NCBI RefSeq assembly: GCF_007558725.1 | Contig: NZ_VLPL01000007.1 | Span: 124,001 to 188,000, forward strand | Direction of reading: 5' to 3' | Origin: Fluviicola chungangensis | Lineage (GTDB): Bacteria; Bacteroidota; Bacteroidia; Flavobacteriales_D; Crocinitomicaceae | DNA: 64,000 nucleotides | Shown here: one piece after another, positions 35,438-43,832 of the stretch | How positions within the stretch are numbered: the stretch's first letter is position 1 | How the letters are laid out: each line of letters starts with the position of its first letter | Position numbers and translations under genes: made by a program | The notes under the pieces: generated by a model | Database searches by the model: none | What the model was told of the DNA's origin: nothing | Seen by the model: the letters and a program-made list of their open reading frames with translations, nothing else

Positions 35438-35869
35438 TTGGAAACAGTATATATTACACGAAGAGAACATTTCAATGCGGCGCATAAATTATGGCGTGAG
35501 GAATGGTCTGATGAAAAGAATGAAGAGGTCTTTGGCAAATGCAGTAACAAAAACTGGCATGGACACAACTTTGAATTGTTTGTAACCGTGAAAGGAGCCC
35601 CCAATCCGGAAACAGGTTTCGTGATCAATTTAAAGGACCTGAGTGTGATCATCAAAGAATTGGTTATCGAACAACTCGATCATAAAAACCTGAATCTGGA
35701 CGTCCCTTTTTTAAAAGGAAAACTGGCTTCAACAGAAAACCTGGCCATTGAGATCTGGAAAATCATCAACGACCCGATTCAGCAGGCAGGCGGACAATTG
35801 TGCAAGATCAAGCTGGTAGAAACCGAGAACAATTACGTAGAATATTTCGGTGGAAAAGAACCCTATTAA
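35438..35869 (+). CDS. 6-pyruvoyl-tetrahydropterin synthase / QueD family enzyme
   Basis: A 143-residue T-fold zinc enzyme acting after GTP cyclohydrolase I. Zinc ligands H16 (A-A-H-K-L), H41 and H43 (W-H-G-H-N), with a nucleophile candidate C35 in G-K-C-S-N-K. L-D-H-K-N-L-N and S-T-E-N-L-A-I-E-I-W complete the active site. Members make either tetrahydropterins (PTPS) or carboxy-tetrahydropterin for queuosine (QueD), and the two cannot be separated with confidence here. There is no in-frame ATG; the TTG at 35438 is the likely start. folE follows directly, which supports pterin chemistry. Confidence 0.88.
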   Translation: METVYITRREHFNAAHKLWREEWSDEKNEEVFGKCSNKNWHGHNFELFVTVKGAPNPETGFVINLKDLSVIIKELVIEQLDHKNLNLDVPFLKGKLASTENLAIEIWKIINDPIQQAGGQLCKIKLVETENNYVEYFGGKEPY

Positions 35870-35909
35870 CAAGTTCAATTTGAACATTTAGCAATAACAA
35901 ACTGTGAGC

Positions 35910-36500
35910 ATGAGCGAATTTCATTACAACGACGACACGACCGAACAAATCTCCAACATTTACAGAACCGTCCTTTCTCAAATCGGTGAAAACCCGGACC
36001 GGGAAGGATTGATCAAAACTCCCGAACGCGTTGCAAAAGCATTGCAGTTCCTTACACAAGGTTACGACATCAAACCCGAAGACATTTTAAAAAGCGCCCT
36101 CTTTAGCGAAGAATATTCCGAAATGGTGATTGTAAAAGACATTGAAGTCTATTCGATGTGTGAGCATCACATGCTTCCTTTTTTTGGAAAAGCGCACATC
36201 GCCTATATTCCGAACGGAACCATTGTCGGGTTGAGTAAACTTCCCCGTGTGGTAGATGCATTCAGCCGCAGGTTACAGGTTCAGGAACGTTTAACGATCG
36301 AGATCCGGGATTGTATCCAGGAAACACTGAAACCTAAAGGAGTTGCAGTTGTCCTGGAATGTCAGCACATGTGCATGCAGATGCGCGGAGTTCAGAAACA
36401 AAATTCGGTAACAACTTCCAGCGCATTTACCGGATTATTCCTGAGTAATGACTCTACGCGAAAAGAATTCATTAATTTAGTACAAGCCAAATTACATTAA
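35910..36500 (+). CDS. folE: GTP cyclohydrolase I
   Basis: Converts GTP to dihydroneopterin triphosphate, the first step for folate, pterins and 7-deazaguanines. 196 residues from the ATG at 35910 (a GTG at 35904 is an alternative). Zinc site [10 protein letters not shown] and E-C-Q-H-M-C, then [12 protein letters not shown], are intact. It lies 40 bases after the PTPS-family gene and two bases before the BI-1 gene, so an operon is likely. Confidence 0.96.
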   Translation: MSEFHYNDDTTEQISNIYRTVLSQIGENPDREGLIKTPERVAKALQFLTQGYDIKPEDILKSALFSEEYSEMVIVKDIEVYSMCEHHMLPFFGKAHIAYIPNGTIVGLSKLPRVVDAFSRRLQVQERLTIEIRDCIQETLKPKGVAVVLECQHMCMQMRGVQKQNSVTTSSAFTGLFLSNDSTRKEFINLVQAKLH

Positions 36501-36502
36501 CT

Positions 36503-37234
36503 ATGAACAATCACATTATCGACGATTACAGCTTTGACACGGTTGCCAAACAAACAGCTGCAAGACAATTCTTTGCGAAAGTATACGGATTCATGTTCTT
36601 TGCACTGATCGTATCGGCAGCAATTGCTTACCAATACGGAACGGAATCGTTCTTTAAAGAATACTTTCTCAACCTGACTCCGAAAGGATATCAGCCGAAT
36701 ATGCTTTATTACGTGGTTTTATTTGCTCCGATTGGTGTGGCATTGCTCTTCCAGACTATGATCAATCGCCTTTCTTTCCCTTTATTGTTCGGTTTATTTT
36801 CCATTTACAGTATTTTGATCGGGTTTGCGATATCCAGTATTTTCCTGCGGTATTCCATGGGTTCCATCGCAACTACTTTCGGAATCACCGCCGGTACATT
36901 CGGTGTGATGGCTGTGATGGGATATCTGACCAAGGTAGATCTGACGAAATTCGGAAGTATTTTAATGATGGCATTTTGGGGAATTTTCATTGCCAGCATT
37001 GTAAATGTATTTATCGGGTGGGAAGGTTTGCGATTCCTGATCTCAGTGATCGGAGTTTTTGTTTTCACCGGTTTAACAGCATACCACATGCAGCAATTGA
37101 AGAAATTTGCACATGATTCTGAAATTTCTGCGGACGATAAAAACAAACTCGCTCTGTTGGGTGGATTTACACTGTATATTCTCTTCATAAATCTCTTCCT
37201 TTCCCTGTTAAGTTTGTTCGGAAACCGGGAGTGA
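36503..37234 (+). CDS. Bax inhibitor-1 / YccA family membrane protein
   Basis: A 243-residue integral membrane protein. After a short polar start (about 25 residues) there are about seven membrane helices, for example F-M-F-F-A-L-I-V-S-A-A-I-A, V-A-L-L-F-Q, I-T-A-G-T-F-G-V-M-A-V-M-G-Y and L-Y-I-L-F-I-N-L-F-L-S-L-L, with conserved aspartates near the end (D-S-E-I-S-A-D-D). The family includes E. coli YccA and the calcium-leak channel BsYetJ; the role here is unknown. It follows folE by two bases. Confidence 0.9.
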   Translation: MNNHIIDDYSFDTVAKQTAARQFFAKVYGFMFFALIVSAAIAYQYGTESFFKEYFLNLTPKGYQPNMLYYVVLFAPIGVALLFQTMINRLSFPLLFGLFSIYSILIGFAISSIFLRYSMGSIATTFGITAGTFGVMAVMGYLTKVDLTKFGSILMMAFWGIFIASIVNVFIGWEGLRFLISVIGVFVFTGLTAYHMQQLKKFAHDSEISADDKNKLALLGGFTLYILFINLFLSLLSLFGNRE

Positions 37235-37260
37235 TTTTGACATAACATTCTTTAAGTTAA

Positions 37261-37296
37261 AACCTGCTAAAATTCAAGTATAGCGGGTTTTTTTGT
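37261..37296 (+). terminator. Intrinsic terminator after the BI-1 gene
   Basis: AACCTGCTA (37261-37269) pairs with TAGCGGGTT (37281-37289, one G-U pair), followed by TTTTTT. Confidence 0.75.
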
Positions 37297-37299
37297 CCT

Positions 37300-37307
37300 T
37301 ATCTTTG
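37300..37307 (+). promoter_or_regulatory. -7 box of the zinc peptidase gene
   Basis: TATCTTTG, 17 bases before the ATG at 37325 and just after the preceding terminator. Confidence 0.5.
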
Positions 37308-37324
37308 ATGTAAAATTCAAATCG

Positions 37325-38035
37325 ATGATACCTTTAGGACCTGCAATGCTCATTGGGTTAGTCTTTATGGGAATTGGACTAATTGTGAGTTGGCGTTTAA
37401 AAAGCAAATTCCAGGAATTCAGCAAAATTCCCTCTCAAAGCCGTTTAAGCGGTCGTGAGGTTGCTGAACGCATGTTACACGATTACAACATTTACAATGT
37501 ACGGGTAACCTGCATTCCGGGTCAGTTAACCGACCATTATAATCCTGCGGATAAAACCGTCAATCTTTCGGAAGAAGTTTATCACGGAACCAATGCCGCT
37601 TCTGCAGCCATTGCCGCTCACGAATGCGGTCATGCTGTTCAACACGCGAAAGCTTATGCTCCGCTGCAATGGCGCTCCAGGCTGGTGCCCTTACAACATG
37701 CCTCAGGCTTATTTCTAAACATCCTGATGATGATTACCTTTATCGGAGGCGCTGTCTTATTCGAATCCTTCCCGATTACCTGGGTACTTTGGGCAATCGT
37801 GATCGCATACGGAAGTATTGCCTTGTTCAGTATCGTAACGCTTCCGGTGGAATTTGATGCTTCCAGGAGAGCGCTCAACTGGATCGAACGTTCCGGTACG
37901 GCGACCAGGGCAGAATACGAACGCTCGAAAAAAGCCCTGAATTTGGCTGCCTCAACGTATGTGGTAGCTGCACTTGGAGCAATTGTAACGATGTTTTATT
38001 ATGTTTTGCGATTAATTGGAGCAAACAACGATTAA
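37325..38035 (+). CDS. YugP-type zinc metallopeptidase
   Basis: A 236-residue membrane protein. One membrane helix at about 8-24, then a cytoplasmic or periplasmic part with a zinc site H-E-C-G-H (about 100-104), and two further helices (I-L-M-M-I-T-F-I-G-G-A-V-L and V-I-A-Y-G-S-I-A-L-F-S). The signature A-A-H-E-C-G-H-A-V-Q and T-L-P-V-E-F-D-A-S-R-R-A match the YugP/DUF family of neutral zinc peptidases. The substrate is unknown. It has its own promoter box just upstream. Confidence 0.9.
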   Translation: MIPLGPAMLIGLVFMGIGLIVSWRLKSKFQEFSKIPSQSRLSGREVAERMLHDYNIYNVRVTCIPGQLTDHYNPADKTVNLSEEVYHGTNAASAAIAAHECGHAVQHAKAYAPLQWRSRLVPLQHASGLFLNILMMITFIGGAVLFESFPITWVLWAIVIAYGSIALFSIVTLPVEFDASRRALNWIERSGTATRAEYERSKKALNLAASTYVVAALGAIVTMFYYVLRLIGANND

Positions 38036-38062
38036 TTTGCTTCCTTTTTTCAAACAAAATCT

Positions 38063-38070
38063 TAAATTTG
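38063..38070 (+). promoter_or_regulatory. -7 box of the 42-aa membrane peptide gene
   Basis: TAAATTTG, 17 bases before the ATG at 38087. Confidence 0.5.
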
Positions 38071-38086
38071 AAAAAAAATTGAAGTT

Positions 38087-38215
38087 ATGTCAGAACATCA
38101 TTCAGAACACCACGATAAAAATGACACTTTCTTTGAAAGTTCAACTGTAGGAATTGGATTTGTGTACACTGTGATCCTATTAGTAATTATCGGATCTATT
38201 TACGCATTCGGATAA
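38087..38215 (+). CDS. Small membrane peptide, 42 aa
   Basis: A short gene with its own -7 box and terminator. The N-terminus is His-rich and polar (M-S-E-H-H-S-E-H-H-D-K), and the C-terminal 20 residues form one membrane helix (V-Y-T-V-I-L-L-V-I-I-G-S-I-Y). It resembles small accessory subunits of membrane complexes in size and layout, but no family was recognised. The clean transcription unit (box at 38063-38070, terminator at 38219-38244) supports a real gene. Confidence 0.65.
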   Translation: MSEHHSEHHDKNDTFFESSTVGIGFVYTVILLVIIGSIYAFG

Positions 38216-38218
38216 TAT

Positions 38219-38244
38219 AAGGAGGAAAAAATTCCTCCTTTTTT
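38219..38244 (+). terminator. Intrinsic terminator after the small membrane peptide
   Basis: AAGGAGGAA (38219-38227) and TTCCTCCTT (38232-38240) form a perfect stem, followed by TTTT. Confidence 0.8.
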
Positions 38245-38264
38245 ATTTCACTGAATATCGTCTT

Positions 38265-39797
38265 ATGCCATTCAATTCAATTTTTGCATGGGTAATTAAG
38301 AAACGCTTGCATCAAATCGAGCTTTTCCGCAAATATCCTGAAGATGTTCAGCACGAACTGTTCGAAAAGTTGATTGAACAGGGAGTTCAAACCGTTTACG
38401 GAAAACAATACCATTTCCACCAAATTCAAACTTATTCCGACTTCAAGGAATTGGTCCCACTGAACAATTATGAATCCATGAAACCCTGGATTGACCGTCT
38501 GATGGAAGGTGAACAATATTTACTTTGGTCCCAGGACACCAAATGGTTCGCAAAAAGTTCGGGAACAACCGCTGAAAGAAGTAAATTCATTCCCGTCACC
38601 CGTGAATCACTGGAAGATTGTCATTACAAAGGAGGAAAAGACCTCCTGGCTCTTTATTACGAGAACTTTCCAAATAGAAAACTCTACAAAGGAAAGCACC
38701 TCATCATCGGTGGAAGTGCCCAGGTCCTTCCCGTAGCCGACGATGCATACCAGGGAGATCTTTCGGCCATCATATTAAAAAATTTGCCCTGGTGGGCTGA
38801 GATCAGAAGAACCCCTTCCAAAGAAATCGCCCTGATGACGGAATGGGAGGAAAAAATCGAACGCATGGCCAGAAGTACGATCGAAGAAGATGTGTACATC
38901 ATCGCCGGAGTTCCCAGCTGGACCATGGTATTAGCGCGGAAAATACTGGAAATCACCGGAAAATCAAACTTAAGGGAAGTGTGGCCCAACCTGGAACTCT
39001 TTATGCACGGAGGCGTGAGTTTCGAACCCTACCGGGAAGCATTTAGGGAGCTCATTCCATTTGACGACATGCATTATGTGGAAACCTACAATGCTTCCGA
39101 AGGATTCTTCGGTATCCAGGATGTAGATGGCTCGAATGAATTGCTGCTCATGCTCGATTACGGGATCTTTTATGAGTTCATTCCCATGTATGCATTTGAA
39201 GAAACCGATTCCAAAATCATTTATAAACTCGATGAGGTCGAACTCGGGGAAGAATACGCACTTGTCATTTCTACCAACGCCGGGCTTTGGAGATACATTG
39301 TGGGAGACACGATCCACTTTACCTCCAAAACCCCTTACCGCTTTAAACTTTCCGGAAGAACCAGGCATTTTATCAATGCAGTCGGGGAAGAAGTGATCGT
39401 CAACAACACCGATTACGCCATTACCCAGGCATGCTCCAAAACAAATGCGCTTATTCGCGAATACACGGTTGCGCCGATCTATATGGACGGAAAAACACAG
39501 GGAAAACACGAATGGCTGATTGAATTTGACCGGGAACCCGACGACATCACCCGGTTTATGTTCCTCCTGGATGAAGCATTGCGCTCCATCAATTCGGACT
39601 ACGATGCCAAACGCACCCGGAACCTTGCTTTAGGAAAACCATTGCTTCGTATTTTAAAACCGGGAAGTTTTGATGCCTGGTTGCAAAAAAAAGGTAAATT
39701 AGGTGGACAACACAAAGTACCCCGCTTGATGAATTCCCGTGAAATCGTGGAACAGATCTTGCAGGAAACGGAGTTCGAAACCATTGATTATGCATAA
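38265..39797 (+). CDS. GH3 family acyl-adenylate-forming protein
   Basis: A 510-residue protein related to plant GH3 auxin-amino acid synthetases. Seen: K-S-S-G-T-T-A-E-R-S-K-F-I-P (ATP/AMP-binding loop), Y-N-A-S-E-G-F-F-G-I-Q and L-W-R-Y-I-V-G-D-T-I (adenylation motifs), and a C-terminal subdomain with L-G-G-Q-H-K-V-P-R-L. The bacterial versions have unknown acyl and amine substrates and cytoplasmic location. The next gene starts inside its 3' end (overlap of eight bases), so the two are one transcript. Confidence 0.9.
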   Translation: MPFNSIFAWVIKKRLHQIELFRKYPEDVQHELFEKLIEQGVQTVYGKQYHFHQIQTYSDFKELVPLNNYESMKPWIDRLMEGEQYLLWSQDTKWFAKSSGTTAERSKFIPVTRESLEDCHYKGGKDLLALYYENFPNRKLYKGKHLIIGGSAQVLPVADDAYQGDLSAIILKNLPWWAEIRRTPSKEIALMTEWEEKIERMARSTIEEDVYIIAGVPSWTMVLARKILEITGKSNLREVWPNLELFMHGGVSFEPYREAFRELIPFDDMHYVETYNASEGFFGIQDVDGSNELLLMLDYGIFYEFIPMYAFEETDSKIIYKLDEVELGEEYALVISTNAGLWRYIVGDTIHFTSKTPYRFKLSGRTRHFINAVGEEVIVNNTDYAITQACSKTNALIREYTVAPIYMDGKTQGKHEWLIEFDREPDDITRFMFLLDEALRSINSDYDAKRTRNLALGKPLLRILKPGSFDAWLQKKGKLGGQHKVPRLMNSREIVEQILQETEFETIDYA

Positions 39798-40602
39798 GTT
39801 AATTTTTCCGTTTATCTTCCTGGTGCTTCCTTTTTGGGGATCAGGTCAGCAAATATGGAAAGAACTTTGGCATTTGGAGCTGGACTCCACGGCAATCTGG
39901 GATATCGATCCCATCCATCAGAGCATCATTTATCAGAATCAGAATATTCAAAAGCGCGATGCGAAGGGTCAGATCATGCTCCAGGAAAGCATTAAATCCC
40001 TCGGGAATATTCAAAAAATCGATGCCCAAAATCCCCTGAAGATCGCGCTCTTCTCTGAAGATCAGCAGAGCATCTGTTTTTTGGACAATGCGCTGGCTTT
40101 GCAAGGCGACTGTATTTATTTAAGCGATCTGGATATCAGCTTAGCAGTAAGTATGAGCGCGTCCATTCAAACAGACCGCATCTGGGTATATGACGAACCG
40201 AATTCAAAAATAGAACTGATCACCCTGCGCAACGGACAAGGGCAGCAGGTCCAAAATGTAAAAGGGCTCCTGAATATGAAATCCATTGTAAATATCCAGG
40301 AAATTGACAATCGCCTGTATTTATTTGACGAGGAAAACCAGGTTGCCTGGTTCGATCAGTTTGGGAATTTCATTGATGTGGCAACACTTCCCCCCCACAA
40401 ACCGGTTTATCCCATCCAAGACTATTTTTTAATTTCGGAGGGGAAGAATATTCAAACAGTCACCATTGATTCCGAGTTTGTTTCCTTTTTCTTTGCAGGA
40501 GATTTACTGCTGGATTCAAAAATTTTAAAAATGGAGGTTTCCGGTGATCGGTTATATATTCAGACACTGAAGATGCTGTATTGTTTTAAGATTCTTCAAT
40601 AA
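39790..40602 (+). CDS. Hypothetical exported protein, propeller-like
   Basis: A 270-residue protein; its ATG at 39790 overlaps the GH3 stop (eight bases). It starts with a signal peptide (about residues 1-18, ending G-S-G-Q). The rest is strand-rich with weak internal repeats (I-W-D-I-D-P-I-H-Q-S-I-I-Y, I-C-F-L-D-N-A-L-A-L-Q, L-Y-L-F-D-E-E-N-Q-V-A-W-F), suggesting a beta-propeller. No domain was assigned. The overlap couples it to GH3, but a functional link is not shown. Confidence 0.65.
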   Translation: MHKLIFPFIFLVLPFWGSGQQIWKELWHLELDSTAIWDIDPIHQSIIYQNQNIQKRDAKGQIMLQESIKSLGNIQKIDAQNPLKIALFSEDQQSICFLDNALALQGDCIYLSDLDISLAVSMSASIQTDRIWVYDEPNSKIELITLRNGQGQQVQNVKGLLNMKSIVNIQEIDNRLYLFDEENQVAWFDQFGNFIDVATLPPHKPVYPIQDYFLISEGKNIQTVTIDSEFVSFFFAGDLLLDSKILKMEVSGDRLYIQTLKMLYCFKILQ

Positions 40603-40755
40603 AGTGTAAGGAGAAAACATTTTCCGCTCTTACACTTAAATCTGCCATCCACCAACTCAATTCGGGCAATCACACAGCAGTAATTATTTTTTGCACAAAG
40701 GGCGATTTATGTAGGCAGATTTTGTAATTTAGTCACCCCGAAAAACTCATACATT

Positions 40756-41370
40756 ATGCACATTGCAGTAGCTGGAAATATAGGATCCGGAAAGACGACC
40801 CTGACACAAATGTTGGCAAAACATTACAACTGGGAAACTCATTTTGAGGACGTTGAATTAAATCCGTACCTGAATGACTTTTATGAAGATATGCAGCGCT
40901 GGTCCTTTAATTTGCAAATCTACTATCTGAATTCCCGCTTCACACAGATCCAGGAAATCAAAAACAGTACAACACATGTGATTCAGGACAGAACCATTTA
41001 TGAGGATGCCTTCATTTTTGCACCGAACCTTCACTCCATGGGTTTGATGACTACCCGTGATTTTGAAAATTATTTTTCCTTGTTCAACCTGATGGATTCG
41101 TTTGTTTCCGCACCGGACCTGTTGATCTATCTGAGAGCTTCTGTTCCAACCCTGGTAAATCAAATCCAGCAACGCGGGAGAGAATACGAAGAAAGTATCC
41201 GGTTGGATTATCTGAAACGTTTGAATGAACGTTATGAGGCCTGGATCTCTACTTATGACAGCGGGAAATTACTGATCATTGATGTTGACAACAATCGTTT
41301 CCCGGAAAACCAGGAAGACTTGGGGAAAATTATTCAATCAATCGACGCGGAAATCAACGGATTATTCTAG
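40756..41370 (+). CDS. Deoxynucleoside kinase
   Basis: A 204-residue P-loop kinase of the dCK/dGK/dNK type that phosphorylates deoxynucleosides for nucleotide salvage. P-loop G-N-I-G-S-G-K-T-T (residues 7-15), substrate E-D-V-E-L-N-P-Y-L, Q-D-R-T-I-Y-E-D (the D-R-S-like motif) and R-G-R-E-Y-E-E-S-I (lid). Which deoxynucleoside it prefers is not predictable. It overlaps the HEAT-like gene tail to tail by nine bases. Confidence 0.93.
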   Translation: MHIAVAGNIGSGKTTLTQMLAKHYNWETHFEDVELNPYLNDFYEDMQRWSFNLQIYYLNSRFTQIQEIKNSTTHVIQDRTIYEDAFIFAPNLHSMGLMTTRDFENYFSLFNLMDSFVSAPDLLIYLRASVPTLVNQIQQRGREYEESIRLDYLKRLNERYEAWISTYDSGKLLIIDVDNNRFPENQEDLGKIIQSIDAEINGLF

Positions 41371-41940
41371 GAATAAATCGTCCGTTCCCTCCAATTCCGA
41401 AAAATCTTTTAACAGCATGGCCAGATCGGTCAGGATCGCATCTTTTTGATCATCCCTGCTTGCAGTTTGTCCGAAATACTCGGTCAGTAATAATTGTGAT
41501 TCCAGGATTGCCGATTCAGGTGCTACCGTTTCAAAATTCTCAATCAGGGTGATCACTTCCAGGACATCCAAAAAGTCCCCTTCAATTCCAAATAATACGA
41601 AATCTGCCAGGTAGTCCGAAAAGTCGAGTTTGGAATTCCAGAAAGCAGTTGCCAGTTTTCTTCTCAAAGACGTATTTGCCGGCTCATTGAATGCTTCCAT
41701 AAGCGGTTCAATAGCCGAAGTGTCTTTCAGATTTTGGAATAAATCTATAACCAGGGCCTCATTTTCTTTCGACAAACCGGATCTCCACACCTCGATGATC
41801 GGTTCAATAACAGAGGCATGACCATGAACGGCAAACGCTTTAATGGCACTTGCGATCTTTAATTCATCTTTGCTCTGTAAATCACTCAGAAGTGTATGAA
41901 TCTTTAACTTTTCCTGTTTATTCAAATTGCTTTTCGACAC
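41362..41940 (-). CDS. HEAT-repeat-like protein, 192 aa
   Basis: An all-helical protein with weak HEAT-like pairs (A-S-A-I-K-A-F-A-V-H-G-H-A-S-V, V-I-D-L-F-Q-N-L-K-D-T-S-A-I-E-P-L-M-E-A-F). No signal peptide or membrane segment, so probably a cytoplasmic adaptor. It begins at a GTG (41940) behind a good -7 box, divergent from the solute-binding lipoprotein. Its end overlaps the nucleoside kinase gene by nine bases. Confidence 0.75.
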   Translation of the reverse strand: MSKSNLNKQEKLKIHTLLSDLQSKDELKIASAIKAFAVHGHASVIEPIIEVWRSGLSKENEALVIDLFQNLKDTSAIEPLMEAFNEPANTSLRRKLATAFWNSKLDFSDYLADFVLFGIEGDFLDVLEVITLIENFETVAPESAILESQLLLTEYFGQTASRDDQKDAILTDLAMLLKDFSELEGTDDLFLE

Positions 41941-41956
41941 CGTATTATTTTTTTTA

Positions 41957-41983
41957 CAAAAGTACGAAATACCACTATCTTTG
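41957..41983. promoter_or_regulatory. Divergent promoter pair
   Basis: On the - strand TACTTTTG (41957-41964) faces the HEAT-like gene; on the + strand TATCTTTG (41976-41983) faces the solute-binding gene. The + strand leader would be only about four bases. Confidence 0.6.
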
Positions 41984-41990
41984 ACTCACT

Positions 41991-42848
41991 ATGAATTGGA
42001 AGATTTACGTCCTTTTTTCAGGACTTTTTATAGGGCTTCATTCCTGTGTTTTAGACGAGGCAAAACCCAGTGTACATGAAAAAGTAGTTGTATACACAGA
42101 CTTTTACTGTCCGGCAGATAGTTTGATCATCAAGGAATTCGAGGAATCCAAAAAGATTTCTGTACAGGTTGTTTATCAAACCGCAGCTGAAATTGCAAAG
42201 ACCATTCAGAAGAATAAATTCAATACTGGCATCGATGTGCTTTTACTCTCTTCCGACAGCCTGAGAGAAAACCTCTACAATCAAAGCCTCTTCAGTCAGT
42301 TACGGGACCGGAACTTTTTCAGGAATATGGACCGGCAATTCAACAACAATCATGGTTTTTGGATTCCTGTATGCCACGATCCGCTTATTCTCATCACGGA
42401 AAAAGATTCCCTGTCCAATTGTGCACCTGTGAATTGGGGAACCTTTAAAAAAGACAGTATCCACCCTCACATTGCAATTAAGTCCAACCTGAACTCCTAC
42501 ATCCTGAAACTGGGCAAGACCAACAAATTTGCTTCCCTGATCAATTCGAGCGCTCCTGTCCATACAAACTATACTATCTCCACTTTGAGCCAGGTTGCGG
42601 AACGATCCGACAAAGACATTCATTATGATCAATCCAGGTGCTTTTATTACTTAGTGGAAAACCAACGATTCATGACAAATTTCACGAGTGTCAGTTTGTA
42701 TAAATACAGCAGAAACAAGGTGGCTTCCCAGCAATTTGCCGCTTTTTATTGCCGGTTCCAGCATCAGATAGCATCCAACCGGAATCAGCTTTCAACTTTT
42801 AAAACAATTCAACCGAATTTCCTGATCCGGGCATTGGAAATTCATTAA
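41991..42848 (+). CDS. Solute-binding-like lipoprotein
   Basis: A 285-residue protein with a lipoprotein signal (L-H-S-C, cysteine near residue 19). The first 100 residues look like the type II periplasmic binding fold (V-V-V-Y-T-D-F-Y-C-P-A-D-S-L-I-I-K-E-F-E, then D-V-L-L-L-S-S-D-S-L), as in iron or molybdate binding proteins. A later G-F-W-I-P-V-C-H-D-P-L-I-L-I-T segment fits the second lobe. No transporter permease or ATPase lies nearby, so the partner transporter or even a transport role is unknown. Confidence 0.65.
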   Translation: MNWKIYVLFSGLFIGLHSCVLDEAKPSVHEKVVVYTDFYCPADSLIIKEFEESKKISVQVVYQTAAEIAKTIQKNKFNTGIDVLLLSSDSLRENLYNQSLFSQLRDRNFFRNMDRQFNNNHGFWIPVCHDPLILITEKDSLSNCAPVNWGTFKKDSIHPHIAIKSNLNSYILKLGKTNKFASLINSSAPVHTNYTISTLSQVAERSDKDIHYDQSRCFYYLVENQRFMTNFTSVSLYKYSRNKVASQQFAAFYCRFQHQIASNRNQLSTFKTIQPNFLIRALEIH

Positions 42849-42937
42849 TATTTGCTAAGTAACTTAAAATTAATTTGTTAAAATTTAAAAATTTTTTAAA
42901 TTTTGCTTTACTTTTAGTCAAACTTCAAGCTACTATT

Positions 42938-43409
42938 ATGAATTCAACCGTGCTCATTCAAGCGGATCGAATACTACTGAATCCGGACAACCGCAAACAG
43001 GCCTTCGGATTCCTTGTTGCCTCTTATCTTATAGTCAGTATTTTATTTGTGTTGCTTTCGATCGAAATGACCGATCATTTCTCCATCCCATTGGCAACTG
43101 CAGCCGGTTTGGGTATTGTATTTATGATGTGGGTGAAAATCATTCGGGTCAGCCTTGCAACCGGGTACATTAAAAACGATGTGGTGGTACTGAAACTAGT
43201 ATCCGAACGTTCCTTTGTACTCGAATTCATTTGCATCAAAAAGGCGCGTTCCATTTCCCTGCTGGGATTGTCCGTCACCTTCTTAAAATTCAAATTTGAC
43301 GGAGTGGAATATCACACCATTCTCTGCGGAAAACCCACCCAGGGCGGAACTATAGAGACCGTTCTGAAAGCACATAAAAAGGCTTACAGGGAAAATTGCA
43401 ATAAAAATA

Positions 43410-43423
<14 letters not shown>
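42938..43423 (+). CDS. Hypothetical membrane protein, 161 aa
   Basis: From the ATG at 42938 (a TTG 63 bases upstream also opens the frame). Two membrane helices at about 22-45 (A-F-G-F-L-V-A-S-Y-L-I-V-S-I-L-F-V) and 55-75, then a soluble beta-rich domain (V-V-L-K-L-V-S-E-R-S-F-V-L-E-F-I) ending in a Lys/Asn-rich tail. PH-like membrane proteins have a similar outline. Its last codons overlap the 3' end of the RNase P RNA gene on the other strand by about 12 bases. Confidence 0.65.
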
Positions 43424-43820
<397 letters not shown>

Positions 43821-43821
43821 G

Positions 43822-43829
43822 CAAAATTA
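43822..43829 (-). promoter_or_regulatory. -7 box of rnpB
   Basis: TAATTTTG on the - strand; transcription predicted to begin about four bases on, at the expected RNA 5' end. The upstream part of the promoter lies inside the end of the T9SS protein gene. Confidence 0.65.
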
Positions 43830-43832
43830 CGG

